Positions 50,351 through 63,358 of a DNA stretch of 64,000 nt are shown here, piece by piece; the stretch's first letter is position 1, and the number at the start of each line of letters is the position of its first letter. A model generated the notes under the pieces. It saw only the letters and a list, made by a program, of their open reading frames with translations. It searched no databases and was not told the DNA's origin. The DNA is from Dolomedes plantarius (lineage: Eukaryota > Arthropoda > Arachnida > Araneae > Dolomedidae). The position numbers and the translations under genes were made by a program. The stretch lies in contig OU015496.1 in the NCBI GenBank assembly GCA_907164885.2, forward strand, positions 165,403,941 through 165,467,940. Direction: 5' to 3'.

Positions 50351-53300
50351 GATGAGGAATATTTGCTTTGTAATTACCTTTTTGTCTACTAATTTTTAAG
50401 TTCTGTAGGAGTAATCTGAAAAATGCATGCTATGTACCCAGCTTTTTTAAAGCTCCATTTAATAAATAATGTATCATAATATAGAAAGTACTGTTAGGAA
50501 CTTTTAGATTTAAGAATCAAAAAGCTACAGTTACAAAACAATTCTTATGCACAAGTCACCTTATTTAAAATGTATTCACTCTTTGGTTATTCACATTCAT
50601 ATACTTAATTAAATAAGAAACTTCAATTAATGAATATTGTAGGACTGGTATTTAAAAAAAAATATACTAGAAATATGTTGATTCATAATGGATGTATTAA
50701 TATTTACGCACAAAGTGACTTCAGCACTCTAGCCAGCCCAAGCAAGAGGAAAGTTTAAAGTGCAGAAATCCATTAAGTTAATGATGTGCTTATAGAGGTT
50801 GAAATGTGTGGTGACATTTCTATATGAAAATGTGTTTACTATTAATTTTACAATAACAACAAATATAATTTTTTACTACTGTGTAATTCATAGTACATTT
50901 AATTTTTTGTATATATGATTTTCATTCATATTTAAAGTACTGTATTTTAAATGTGATGGAAAATTATATATAATGCCTGTTACCATCCTGAATATTTTAA
51001 AGTTTATTTGCAATTTACTGCAGTTTATTATAGATCATTTAATGCTATTAATTCATATTATGACACTGTATCATTGTTTAGGTTCCTTAATTTTAACTGT
51101 AATACCTTTGTCATTTGATAGTGGCAAAAAATCTATCTGCATTTGTTTCTTTTTCAAGTGAACAAGCTCAGCTTATTATTGTATGCCTAGCTTTTAAAAT
51201 CACTGCATTCAACTATTTGTAGTTTTGTGAATAGGTCCATATTGGATCAAGATTCAAATTTAATCTGCATTTAACTAAATATTACTATTGACATGCAATT
51301 ATTGACACTGTAATAACAGTCTGTAATCCATAATAAAAATTTACAAATGAGTGATGCTATCAAAAATTATGGTACCCTTTGTTAAATTTGAGATCTCAAA
51401 GTTTTTTTTTTTTTTTTTTCAAAACTTTTTTTGAACTCTAAGATAAAATTTACTTCACTATGTTCTCTGTGAATATTTATGAGCTATAACTGTTACTGCA
51501 TTTTTTAAAATTTTTAACTTTCTGTTATTAAGAATATTTTAATAAATTTTAAGTACTTTGTGTTATTTTTCCTACTTTTAATTTGCTCAGGTAAACTTCA
51601 ATTTACTGATTCTAATTTTTTAAATATTAAAATTGAAGTCTGATTTTTACATAATTTTGCATTTTCAGATATCATTAAAAGTTACTGTAAATAACTTACA
51701 GGGAAATGAACACAGTGAAATTTAGTAAAACTTATTGCAAAAATCATTGTCTTATGCATGCAAATCCATTTCCTATTGAAGAATAAAAAGTTTCTCAGGT
51801 TGATTTGTATGCAGCAGCAATTCATTACAAATCTAATTAAAATTCTAGTTTGTTTCTTCATATTTGAAAATTTTAGCACCATTTTTCATTGAAAACTTGC
51901 TATTTATAGTTTTTAACTTCAGTTAATTGTCTTAAAATTTATTGTTTAATGATTATATATTCCAAAATATCAAGGAAACCTCTCTTTATAAATCAAAATA
52001 TTGATAGTCACACCAAACAGTAATTCTAACTCATGTTTCCATTCTAAATTTATCGTAATTAGAAAAATGTAGAAATCATTAGTTGGTATGAAAATTCATA
52101 ATAGTTTCAGAAACATTGCCAACTCCAAATATCTGTATTTGGTTTCTTTATTTAGTGTGAAATTCTGAGAAGTCATTTTTTTTTTAAAATCTCTTGTACC
52201 AAATAATTATACCTGACTGAAATGGGAAGAAAGATACTGCCCCATAGCTACAGGAATAATTTAAAGGGTTTTTAAAATTTCAGTAACTATTTAAATGAGT
52301 GTATTAGTTCTTTTAGTATCTATGTCAGATCAAATTTGAATCTGATCAAAAGAAATAACTCATACATAAAGAAACATTCAAAGTTGTTTTTAAAAACTAA
52401 TTATATAGCCCTTAATAATTTTAAAAAAAATTGTGCCAAGTTGTATTCTCTTTTACACAATAAAACATATTTAAATAATAAAGTACAAACTTTTATTTAA
52501 ATGATAATTATAGTAGAATTTATCTCATTAATTTCAATCGTTCCTTGCAGATAGTGAACCCATTAAAATTAAAATTTCTTTTTTTTTTTTTTTAAAGATA
52601 GATATGCAATATATTTATCTTAGGTATACAAACATCAGACATACATATTAAAGGATTGATATGCAATCTTTTGAGTTAATGCAAAAACTTTGTTATAAAA
52701 ATTTTGTTTTTCCAATAAAGTAGGTATAGCTAGGATAATGGCATATAAGTTTAAAATGGTCTTCACTAAATTATTTTGTTATGCCTTTTTCAGGCCGTTT
52801 CTCAGTAACTAAACTTGTTATCTTACTATTTTTTTATAATAAAACATTAAAATTGTGTAAACTACAAAGTTTGGGAACAAAAATTACCCATATAATTCAT
52901 ACTTTTCATTATTATTAAGCTGCCAACTTGCAGATATGCTTTTTTTTTTAAATGGAAATATGATTAATCACGTAATTCTGTTTTGAAATCTGTTAAGTGA
53001 TCTGCTTTGAAATCTGTTCTGTTTTGAAACATCTGTTAAGTGATATAATTTTGTGTGTAGGATTGAGGAGCTTTTCATAACGTTCAAAGCTTTTTAGGGT
53101 TTTATTTTCTTCTTTTAGTTCTGTTTTATATATCTAGTTCGACAGTTCCGTATAACTAGAATCATAACATCAAATATTTCAGATTTGAATTTTACCCTAA
53201 ATCGCTTTTATTCTACTTCCCTCTATAAAACCGTATAAAACGTTACAAAGGCAAGAATTAAAACATAATTAAGGTACTAAAATGACCTACTATAAAATAA

Positions 53301-54578
53301 CTGTACCATTCACTGTGACAAAAAACTTTCTTAGTTTTTGAAAAAAAATCATTAAATGATAGCTGACCTTTTTTGAATCACGCGTCTTTAATTTCATTTA
53401 CTTATCAAGGTATAATTTTTAATGAAAACCGTACATTCTTGTCCGCTGGGTGTGATCACTGAACTGTTTTTAAAAAGGAACCGATATCAAATGCAGGTTT
53501 ACTGAAGTGGATAATATTCATCTGTTTAAAGCAGAAAAAAAGGAGAAAACAAAAATTAATGCCAATAAAAATCATTTTATTACCTGTTAATAAGAATGAG
53601 AATAATCCAAAATCACGATTTTCTCATATAAACTTTTGGCTGATTTGAAACAGGTAGAACATTAAACAAACTGAAAACTGAATGGCTAATGCTTGTTGCC
53701 ATTCAAGGAAAACGCTAACTTAAGTATTCAGGATTCATAAAAAAATAACAAATATATAAAAAAAAATCTGAGCATGTAATTCTGTTCAGTGTCACGTACT
53801 ACGAGAAATTAACGATGTATTTTTAAGCACTTTTTAAAATTAATTTACACGGGGTATTCTTAAAATTTAATACTTTTAATTTTAAAATTTCATACAGTCG
53901 CATCAAACGGTTTTTATTACTTGCGCTGCTATCAAAACAAAACACACGAGAGTCACATGACATGTAAGTTTGAATCACAGTTATTTTACTTATTTTAGAA
54001 ATTTGAAGTGTTATGTGTAGTGAATTGATCATTCAGGTTACACAAGTCAACCATTTATTTACGATATCAACCTAAAATTCTTTGCCTCTATTGTTGCATA
54101 TTTATTTCCTGATCGTCTGATTGATAGATATTTTTATATCCATGTGTAAGAAGGGAAAGTCAAATCTCACCCATTTCGTTTGGATGAACCATGCAATCAG
54201 AATTTTACAGTTCATACTAGACAACTTCAAATCTATAATGAAATGGAAAGGAATAAAATAGGAAAAAATAAATTTTATATTAACGAAATTTAAGAAGGGA
54301 GGGGGGTTATATTGAAGTAACTAACAGGAAAACAAAAAACAGCAAAAATGACTTATTACAAGGTGATCTTTGGTTGTGGCAAACTTTAAACTAAGTGATA
54401 CATCGCTCACGTTTCTGAATTTTCCCACAACCTCCTGAAAATATTTTAGCTTCTCTTCACAATGTGTCCAATACTTTTAAAAACCATCTTTTGCAAAAAG
54501 GGTGCTTCTGCGAGATATTAGAATGTTTTTTCTCCATGAGTCACTGAGTTTTTATGATAGTGAATTAATGATGTATTT
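50351..54578. other. long AT-rich TE-poor region
   Basis: Over 4 kb without a recognisable transposon, repeat or coding domain. Many T and A runs. Could be intron or UTR of an unseen host gene; nothing proves it. Confidence 0.4.
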
Positions 54579-54586
54579 TGTGTGCT

Positions 54587-55065
54587 CGGGGCCCGATTTA
54601 GAAAATTCTTGACTATAGGCTCAACTCGGGATGGGGCCCCCTAACACTGATGTGGGCGTAAAATTTCCAAAATTAACAAAAGAAAAAAATAATCGTGAAC
54701 CATTGTGAAAGTACCATTTTACCAACAAATGGCTATTTGAAGCGTAGAAGTCTAGAAAATTATCAAATAACAAAAAACAATACAGCGTATTAACTTCATC
54801 ATTAAAACACAAATACAGTGCAACCAGAAAAACTTATTAACTCCTTATATACATTATAACATACATATGATGAACTTTACATATAACTATACATATGATG
54901 AACCAATCAATCAATCAAAGTTGAAGGGATATATATTAAAAAAAAATGCTATTAAAAAAGGTAAAATGAAAAAAAATTGAATTGGGTATTTTTTCTTTTT
55001 TTTCCTTTTAAAATTAAAATTTTGGGAAAGCCCCCAACATTCGGGTAATGGAAAATCAGGGCCTG
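54587..55065. mobile_element. hAT-type MITE, 479 bp
   Basis: Ends CGGGGCCCGATTTAG and (complement of right end) CAGGCCCTGATTTTCC, flanked by a perfect 8-bp TSD TGTGTGCT (54579-54586, 55066-55073). No coding capacity. Confidence 0.82.
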
Positions 55066-55073
55066 TGTGTGCT

Positions 55074-56325
55074 TTCGACTCAGTATTTTACAATGCGTAC
55101 ATGTTTGCTTTTAGTGTGAAGTTTGTGCGTCCCTTAAAACATTAATTTTTTGCCTAATATTGAAAAAGAGTTATATTGAAAAGTCTAATAAGAGTTGTAT
55201 TGAAAAGCCTAATATTGATCAAGGGTTATATTGCCAAATATTGAAAAGAGTTTTAGATTTTATCTGCATGTATGTTTCATCTTGAATAAATTATATGACT
55301 GGAATACCTAAGGAATTTGCATCGCGTATATTGTCAGACGGCAGTTGTTTCTGTGTTCGTTTTTTTCCGTAGGCCTTTTTAATTGGACTCATAACTGGGA
55401 CATCGCAATACCATTGTATAAAATAACTTTATATTTTTATGGGTGACATGATTTATTCCCAATATTGTTATCCCGAGGTGAAGAACAGGAGATCTCCCCC
55501 GAATAATGATAATGACATTATTATGTACCTGTTTATGGAAGAAACAAATCTCTCCGTATGGAGATAAAAAACGGCGGGAATCTATTTTGTGTGAAGCGAA
55601 AATTATATTTTCGTATAATGAAATTGTATGTGGCCTATTTCGAAATAATTTCCTGCCAATGAGCTTTGAAACAAAGGTGTACGGCTGTTGTTTGGTTTGT
55701 AATGAAAGCGTGGTTTATTGTATTGAATGCCTTTTCATGAGAACGCTATGCGTTTTTAATATAAATAAAGATTCCAGTAAATTGAAAAAAAAAAAAATGG
55801 AATGCTTTAGTTGTGTGCGATTCATGCAAAATTCTGTGTTCCATTAAAGATTACTTTCATATTTGTGTGGTGGGCCTTATTAAAGAAAAGACAGTGGTGT
55901 GTATGCGCTATTAACGGTCTTTAATAGGTAAAATTTCATGTGGCAGTAAGCTAAAGAAAAGTGTAACAATAATATCGAACTTTGGTGTATGGTGTATTAT
56001 GTTACGAACTGGTCATTGGTTCTTATATTGGGCATTAATGACATTACGTTGAATGTATTTGCTGGCCCCTTTGAATTCCTTAAATTCTACTATAGTTTGA
56101 AAGTCAATTAAGAAACAAATCAGTAGAAATTTTGCAACCGATTCTGGAATTTTGGAAATATGATTTTTACGCAGATGACGATTCTGCTGTGAACAACAAC
56201 TGTGAAATCGCAGAAAATAATCAATAGAATAACTCGATTATTAAAAGCTAGTTTAATTATTCGATTGTAATAAATTAATTCGAATGATTCACTTTTGTTA
56301 TAACTGGCTTGGAAATAATTTGAAT
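55074..56325. other. unassigned region with possible retroposed transcript end
   Basis: A 113-codon frame at 55506-55847 (Cys-rich CCLVCNESVVYCIECLF, no known domain) includes AATAAA at about 55763 followed 16-18 bases later by an A run (about 55785-55797), the pattern of a polyadenylated mRNA end copied into the genome. No parent transcript was identified. Confidence 0.3.
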
Positions 56326-56418
56326 TATTAATTCAGTGACGTAGCAAAGGGGGGGCAAGGGGGTCTATCATGCCCCGGGCGCCTCTCGCAGAGGGGCGCC
56401 AAATGATCATTTTAACTA

Positions 56419-57723
56419 CAGGGTGGCTAATAAATTCTGTAACACTCCAAAAAATAAGAGTTAATTTTAATCATTTGGAAAAACAATTTATCTATCTATT
56501 TGTGTGATTGGCAACTTTTTGTAAACGCAGACGATTTTTGTTTAAAGTAAAACATGTAGAATATTTTTAAAGATGGAAGCCAAAAGGTTAATGGGTAAAC
56601 AGCTTTTTGATCGCGGATTTTCTGCAGGTAAAATATTTAAGCAATTAAAATGCCTCGGTGTTAATAGGACGTTTATATATAGGACTATAAATCGATTATT
56701 GGATACCAATAGCTGTAAAGATCGACCAAGGTCCGGTCGTCCACGCACTGTTCGTACAAAAGAACGTATCAAAAGAATTCGTGAAAAGATACGAAGAAAT
56801 CCACAACGTTCTGCAAATAAAATGGCTACAGAAGAGAACATCAGTCGCAGAACTATGCAACTTATCATAAATGAAGACCTGGGTTTTCGCCCTTATCGCA
56901 AAAGAAAAGTTCAAGGTTTGACTACTGCACAAATAGTAAAAAGGTTACAAAGATGTAAGAAATTGCTGAACCGGCACGGTAGCAAAAGTGTTGAAAAAAT
57001 AATTTTCTCTGATGAGAAGCTGTTTTGTACAGAACAAAGTTATAATGCTAAAAATGATGTTGTATATTCAGCAACCTTCGAGGATATACCTGAAAATCTT
57101 CCAACTGCTAAACGCTTTCAGAACAAGAATTCTGTTATGGTTTGGGCTGCAGTGTCACACAATGGAAAACTGCTTCTGAAATTCATCGATAAAGGGGTAA
57201 AAATCAATGCTGAATATTACAAACAGGAAGTATTGGCTACACGTTTATTACCATATGCTAACAGATTGTATCCCAAAAAGAATTGGATATTTCAGCAAGA
57301 TTCTGCACCGTCCCACCGATCCAAAACAACACAGGAATGGCTCCATGCCAATTGCCCGAAGTTTATCAAGCAAGAAGATTGGCCACCTTCTTCACCAGAT
57401 CTAAATCCTTTAGACTATTGCATTTGGGGGATTTTAGAGTCTAAAGTAAACGCTAAGCAGCACAGAAGTTTGGACTCCCTCAAAGCTTCCATACGGAGTG
57501 AATGGGACAAATTACCTCATAAAATGATTCGTGCCGCAATAGGACAGTGGCGTAAGAGATTATCTTTAGTAATCGATAAAGATGGCGGTCGATTCAAGTA
57601 AAATTATTTCATGGTAAACTTTCATGTATAATGTTCATAATATTGTTGTATTTTCAATTTTCTATTTCATCTGTGTGTAATTAAATGATTCGATATTTGT
57701 CACAGTATTTATTAGCCACCCTG
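56419..57723 (+). mobile_element. mariner-like transposon, DD37D, apparently intact
   Basis: TIR CAGGGTGGCTAATAAAT and complement ATTTATTAGCCACCCTG, extending to about 26 bp with two mismatches (CTGTAACA/CTGTGACA). TA at both sides (56417-56418, 57724-57725). 1305 bp with a complete uninterrupted transposase, so it may be autonomous. Confidence 0.95.
56573..57601 (+). CDS. mariner-like transposase, DD37D, complete
   Basis: 342 residues from ATG 56573 (MEAKRLMGKQLF) to GGRFK, with no stop or shift: the full length of the family. The N-terminal helix-turn-helix (FSAGKIFKQLKCLGVNRTFI) is followed by the hinge RSGRPRTVRT and a second DNA-binding unit (NISRRTMQLIINEDLGF). The catalytic domain has IIFSDEKLF (first Asp), FQQDSAPSHRS (second Asp) and SPDLNPLDYCIW (third Asp), with 37 residues between the last two; this spacing is known for the maT-type mariners. 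It would cut at the adjoining TIRs and insert at TA. The start is supported by distance to the TIR. It is the only complete transposase frame in the window. Confidence 0.95.
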   Translation: MEAKRLMGKQLFDRGFSAGKIFKQLKCLGVNRTFIYRTINRLLDTNSCKDRPRSGRPRTVRTKERIKRIREKIRRNPQRSANKMATEENISRRTMQLIINEDLGFRPYRKRKVQGLTTAQIVKRLQRCKKLLNRHGSKSVEKIIFSDEKLFCTEQSYNAKNDVVYSATFEDIPENLPTAKRFQNKNSVMVWAAVSHNGKLLLKFIDKGVKINAEYYKQEVLATRLLPYANRLYPKKNWIFQQDSAPSHRSKTTQEWLHANCPKFIKQEDWPPSSPDLNPLDYCIWGILESKVNAKQHRSLDSLKASIRSEWDKLPHKMIRAAIGQWRKRLSLVIDKDGGRFK

Positions 57724-57734
57724 TAATTCAACTA

Positions 57735-58955
57735 CACTGAAGTGCCACTGAATTAGGGATAGCAAAGCCTATGCAAATTGTGTAGCGCTGCGCATCATGT
57801 ATGCGCAAGTGAGGGCGCTGTGGTAACTGCATATATAGCACGTACTGTGGTTATTCTGAATTAGTTGTTGGAATTGCCAGTATGGGTAAACTGCCTGATT
57901 TAGACGCCTTCGATCGCGGACAAATCGTAGGTGCGCAACGCATGGGCCATTCAATTTCCAAAATCGTCAGACAGCTAGGATTTTCAAGGTCGACAGTGTC
58001 AAGAGTATACCAAAAATACATGGATGATAGAAATAAAACTAGCGATCGGGCAAACTGCAAAGGACAATTAGCCTTGACAGTGCGTGGTGAGAGACGGCTC
58101 AGGCGTATTGTACGTAGCCAGCGAAGCCAAACATTAGCTCAAATTACCACCCAGTTTAATGACGGTGCCAGTCGTACAGTCAGTAAACGGACTGTGCAAC
58201 GCTCGCTTCACCGTATGGGTTTCGGGAGCCGTCGACCTACGAGAGTACCATTGCTCTATACTCGCCATCGGGCTGCACGTCTTGCCTGGGCAAGAGAGCA
58301 CAGAGACTGGAGTGTAGAGGACTGGAAACGAGTAGCATGGAGTGATGAGTCTCGATTCCGACTACTTAACGCCGACGGGAGGCTGAGAATATGGCGTCAG
58401 GCTCATGAAGCCATGGATCCTGCATGCCTGGCTGGAACTGTACAAGGGCATGGTGGCTCAATCATGGTCTGGGGTGTTTTTTCGTGGCACAGTTTGGGAT
58501 CTTTGGTGCGTGTACCAACCTCCCTCAATGCAATTCGGTACGTAGAGTTGCTGGGTGATCACCTCCATCCGTTTATGCTGTTCTGTTATCCGCACAGTAA
58601 TGGAGTTTTCCAGCAAGACAACTGTACCTCTCACATGTCTCGGTTGGCTACTGGCTGGTTGGATGAGCATTCCTCTGACTTCTCTGTCATGAATTGGCCA
58701 CCTAGAAGCCCAGACTTAAATCCTATTGAGCATCTTTGGGGATGTTTTGGAACAAGGCGTGAAAGGCCATCACACAGCACCAAAAAACCTTACTGAATTA
58801 TGGACAGCTTTAGCCAATATTTGGCAAGCCATTCCCGTGGAACGTTTCCAGAAACTTGTTGAATCTATGCCTCGTCGTGTGGCAGCCGTTATCAAGGCCA
58901 GAGGAGGCCCAACTCGTTACTAGGTAGGTATCCCTAATTCAGTGGCACTTCAGTG
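57735..58955 (+). mobile_element. Tc1-like DNA transposon, DD36E, copy B
   Basis: Same TIRs as 36770-37987, with TA on both sides (57733-57734, 58956-58957). 1221 bp. It lies 11 bp from the DD37D element, inside the same MITE. Confidence 0.95.
57882..58923 (+). pseudogene. DD36E Tc1-like transposase, copy B, frameshifted
   Basis: Opens at ATG 57882 and is continuous through both DNA-binding units and the full catalytic set (WSDESRF, QQDNCTSH, NPIEHLW; 36 residues between second Asp and Glu). The extra G in TTTGGGGATG, shared with copy A, throws it out of frame just after the Glu and it ends at 58796. The true C-terminal frame (DVLEQGVKG... to GGPTRY at 58923) follows in the next frame. Only the last 60 or so residues are lost. 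Confidence 0.93.
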
Positions 58956-59796
58956 TATATTATATTACTATATGTTTTTTCGGGGGGGGGGGGCGCCAAA
59001 AAGGTATCGTGCCCCGGGCGCCAGTTATGCTCGCTACGCCACTGTATTAATTTAATGATTATTTCTCAAATCACGTATTAAATTTGAGATGCTATTCAAG
59101 GTAATAATCGTTTGGGGAGTATTCGAATGAATAAAAATCATTCGAATTATCTTTCAGACGATTTCACTTCAGCATCTAAATTCAAAGTGAAATGTTTTGA
59201 CATTTTCCGTTACAACCGTTTTTTTTCGACGAGGAAAAGAAATTTGTTACCGAACACGATCAAATAATTGTTTCTTTTATATTCATCAGTTGTTTCTTAA
59301 ATCCGGAACACAGCATTTATAGAAATTTGAAATTAAAAGACATATTGTATGAATGGCCAACTTGTTAGCTGCTGCGATTGCTTTAAAGTTTATGTTTACC
59401 CCTTTGCAGCCTAAAAGTAAAATTAATCTTTTAATATAAATTTATATAAAAGTGACTAACTTATGCATGCTCAGTATATTTTTTCATATTTTTTTCAATA
59501 ATCGTATTGTGAAAGCTTATGATTTTAATGCTAATATTTCAAATTAAGTTCCGATAACTTTCGTATTTTTCATCGAAACCTTGCTTGAAAGAAAACAAAC
59601 AGCAAATATGCGATAATTATCATGGACTATTTAAATTTAACTCTAAAATATTTAAAATAGTTACGTACTGAGAGGATACGTACTTTAGTTACGTACGGAG
59701 AGATACGGAACTGGTAGGCTTTACAGTTCCGTATTTCATACTTACATTATTGAATTGCTTGAATGTAATCTAAGTAAACTCATAAAAATATTTTAT

Positions 59797-59802
<6 letters not shown>

Positions 59803-59853
<51 letters not shown>
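59803..59853. repeat. (TA)n microsatellite
   Basis: About 25 TA units. Confidence 0.95.
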
Positions 59854-59855
<2 letters not shown>

Positions 59856-60063
59856 GACGCAGAACCTAGTTTTAAACGTAGTGCAGAACTGAAATACCTC
59901 CCGCGATTGACCAGTTGGCCATCTCTGACGTACTAAAATTTATTCATAGCAAGCAATTTAGTTGGACTTACCAACGAAGCCATCTTGAAATTTGAAAGTA
60001 ATAGTGAGAAAACATCTGAAAGATTATGCTATTCGTGGTGATAGTTATCGAATGTCGTCAGGG

Positions 60064-60064
<1 letters not shown>

Positions 60065-60119
<55 letters not shown>
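60065..60119. repeat. (TA)n microsatellite
   Basis: About 27 TA units. Confidence 0.95.
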
Positions 60120-60121
<2 letters not shown>

Positions 60122-61944
60122 TGCACATAAGAAGAACGTCAAATCAATAGTTGAGCAAGTGAAGTAAGGTGCAAATATCTGAATTTAACCTGCAATATGT
60201 GCGAAACAGTATTTTGAGACCAAGGTATCTCGTGTACATAATGAAAGCAGAAGTGTTATGAAACTCAGCGACTAAATAAATCTGTATTCATATATCAGCC
60301 ATAAGGTTTCGGCTTTGATTTGTATTGAGAACAAACAGGCTGACAGAATTTTTTTTTCTTTCTGTAGATATATAAATTTGCTCATTAAATTTTTCTTCTT
60401 TTTTTTTTCTGTTGGGGTTTACTGAAGAGATAAAAAAAAAATTCTGGAGTTTTATCTTTACTGGGGAGGGGGGTGGGGGTGCCTTGAGTGGATTGCAGAT
60501 CTGTACTGTATATCTGGCAGCCTCGGGCCCTACATGAATGCAAAATGGCACCGAACCTGGGAAATTAACCCTCGGCTGCGGGCTACGTAGCTTCCGGTTG
60601 TCAGTTTGAACAAGGCGTATAAGCGAAAGCTGGGGTCGCCGCAATTTCTGAATACTTATCTTTGCTGGTTTCATATTAGAGACGAGGACAAAAAGTCAAC
60701 TTGCGAAAATGACAAGATCAATGCTGTCCTTGGATTTCTTTGAAAATTGAAGAGTACATTCTGTGGGATACTCTACCTTGATAAAGGTTCTATTGTTAGA
60801 TCATTATTGGATTAAGTTTATAATTGGAATTGTTTAATAGTTGAAATCAATTGATTATCCATAATTCGAGTTTTAGAGGTTTTTCAAGTCGTATTATTGA
60901 AGTTTTACATTATTCTCGTCTTTAATTGACACTTTTTTTTCAAATTTATTAAAATTAACTGCAATGGAAATTATCCTCCGAAGCTCCCGTAAATACTTTC
61001 CACGCATCAGTATAATTTTTTTAAAAAATTATAATACCGTGAAATTTGTCGATGAACCCCGTCAAAAGTTTTTATACTATTCGAGAGAAATTCAACTTCG
61101 GGAATATTAAAATAGGATTGTTAAAAGTATATCAGATCAAATTATTGCCTAGATCCACATCGCTTTAACATCATATTTTAGGGTCCGCCAAATCATCATA
61201 GAATTCTATCCTAAGTTCATATTTAAACATTCGTATATGTTTTTAATTTATTTTATGGCTAGTGGATATAGCGTAACTTCAGAATTTTATTTTGAAAACG
61301 TTATTATCGGACAGAAAAGAAATATAAGAAATAGCCTTTATGCAAATTAACTGATTATTTAATTATTGGAGCTCTTTTTTTTTCAGTAAAATTTTGCTTT
61401 AAATAATTGTATATTTTAAAAATATTTGTTAATCCACTCTGGCGCGCCTATATTATCATACCATTTTCAAATTCTGACTACACATATCTCAAAATTCAAC
61501 GAACATACTTTTTTGGCTGACAGATATGAATTTTAATGAGATTTCACTCTATTTTTCAATGATGGATGAGAAAATCCCATAAAAATATATTTATGGTTAA
61601 ATTTTATAAATGGAGCCAGTGGTCCAACACTCAATCTCGTGATTGGAAGTGGTCATTCCGTTTCCTTTTAGCAAATTCATCGTCAAGGTATTTGCTCTTT
61701 AGCACACAGTTATCGTTTTACCCCTGCTCTTTGGGGAAACTAAATTTTCTTCGCAGGCCAATAGGACCAATTGGCCTTCCTAGGACCAATCTCGGATCCA
61801 GGTGGCAGCCGTACGATTTTTTATAAATTCATGTTTGGCAACTCGTTTACATCGGAAAGTTACTGTAAGTTTATTAATTCATTATCCGTTCGGAGGTGAA
61901 AGCAGTGCAATGCTTCGCATTGCTAGGAACTCCGTAAACCCTAC

Positions 61945-61970
61945 TTGACCTTGACCGACCTTGACCTTTT
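61945..61970 (-). promoter_or_regulatory. cluster of nuclear-receptor-like half-sites
   Basis: TTGACCTTGACC then GACCTTGACC. The reverse complement contains AGGTCAAGGTC and TCAAGGTCA, the extended half-site bound by FTZ-F1/ERR-type receptors. The motif is seen directly; regulatory use is unproven and no gene lies nearby. Confidence 0.2.
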
Positions 61971-63358
61971 GGTTAAATTTTAAAAAGTTCAAATTAAAAC
62001 AGGCAACAATTAGTGGATCATATAAAATATATATAGGTTTTTAATTTTCTGAATAACTTCAATTAAAACTTTAACTAATTACATATATTTAATCAAAAGG
62101 AAACATTAAACGCCAATTACAAAACATAGAAATAATGCATTTTCTGGAAAAGTAGGACTTTTTGTTTTTAACTCACGAAATCTGTAGAAAATGGGCTTTA
62201 CGGTGGGGAAAAGGAGAGTCTCCGAAAAAATGTATGTCTAGGGTCCCAAACATTCTTGATCGGGACCCAGAATATTATATTTAATAGCATTGATATGCTG
62301 CTAACATCCTTTTAGCAAATTTACGTTTCTGTCTGTTTGAGCTCCGCTAAAATTTAAAATGAAATAAGTAATATAGCTGTTCCTTGGTGACGTTTATTAG
62401 AGGTTGAAAAGATGGTAACATATCAATGCTTCCAGTTGCTATTGGACACCACAATGGTCGGAAGCCGACGTGGTGCCACCGCAATTGAGACTGTTCACTC
62501 CCAGGGGCGACATCTGCGGGGTGCGTACCCGCCTCCCACCCCTACAAAACCCCATGGAAGGACTTTCCGGCTAACATTTTAACGTGCCTATATTCGGCGT
62601 ATATGGGAGAACATCCAGTGGCATTATTAGGGACTTGAATCGAGCTCCCTCAGTACGAATCCCAATGCCTTAGCGTTGTTCTACAGAGGAGGAAAAAACG
62701 TTGAATAGAATTTACAACAGATTTAAAATCTCGAATAGAGTTTTTTTTTTTTTTCTATTGCTTGCTTTATTATAATTTCAAATGGTATATTCACAGGAAG
62801 ACTCGAGAATTTTTTTATTAGTTTAAATAACCTTTCTGAATTTCCATTAATAAATCGTATCCCTTTTGCAATTCAGCCATATCATCATTAATCCCCTATC
62901 GTATAATAAGTATATCTATCATTAATTTGAAAATTACTATAATGTACCTTCCTTTCCAGGCACGTGCCATCTAATTATACGGAAATCCGGTAATTTTTCT
63001 ATGATCAATTTCCGATGGCTTTTATGATTCATAGCTTTAAATAATACTATAACATTCAGTTTTCCTCTGAAACTAACGTAACAAACAACTGCGAAAGCCA
63101 CACTAAGAAAGGAAGCTTTGATTTTCTGTTTCTGTTGACAAGGGAGACCTTTTTGCCATGCAGTTTTTGTTGTCTTGAATTCGTTATGAATGCCTGAAAA
63201 AAAATCAATAATTACATTTTTAAGCCAGTCCCTTGTGCATTATAGAGTATAAAGCTCGTTATGGAAACAACCCTGACTTAGAGTATACAGTGGGTGCAAA
63301 GAGTATTTGCACAGAGTGAATTTTCGATATATTGCCTTGAAAATAAAATGCATTATAA

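Larger units (their letters stand above)
56334..59044. mobile_element. hAT-type MITE hosting two nested Tc1/mariner elements
   Basis: Left end CAGTGACGTAGC, right end GCTACGCCACTG, with GCCCCGGGCGCC inside both halves. A perfect 8-bp TSD TATTAATT flanks the whole block (56326-56333, 59045-59052). Removing the two TA-flanked insertions leaves a MITE of about 180 bp: 56334-56418, about 11 bp at 57724-57734, and 58956-59044. The MITE therefore came first. Confidence 0.92.
59053..63354. other. AT-rich region without recognised gene
   Basis: Contains TA microsatellites at 59803-59853 and 60065-60119. The 128-codon minus frame at 60288-60674 has no known domain. A block near 62535-62690 has a box B-like GATTCAAGTCC on the minus strand and may be a decayed SINE. 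Confidence 0.4.

Noticed and set aside
60288..60674. 128-codon minus-strand frame with a Pro-rich and a Lys-rich part
   Set aside because: No recognisable domain; the low-complexity parts follow A and G tracts.
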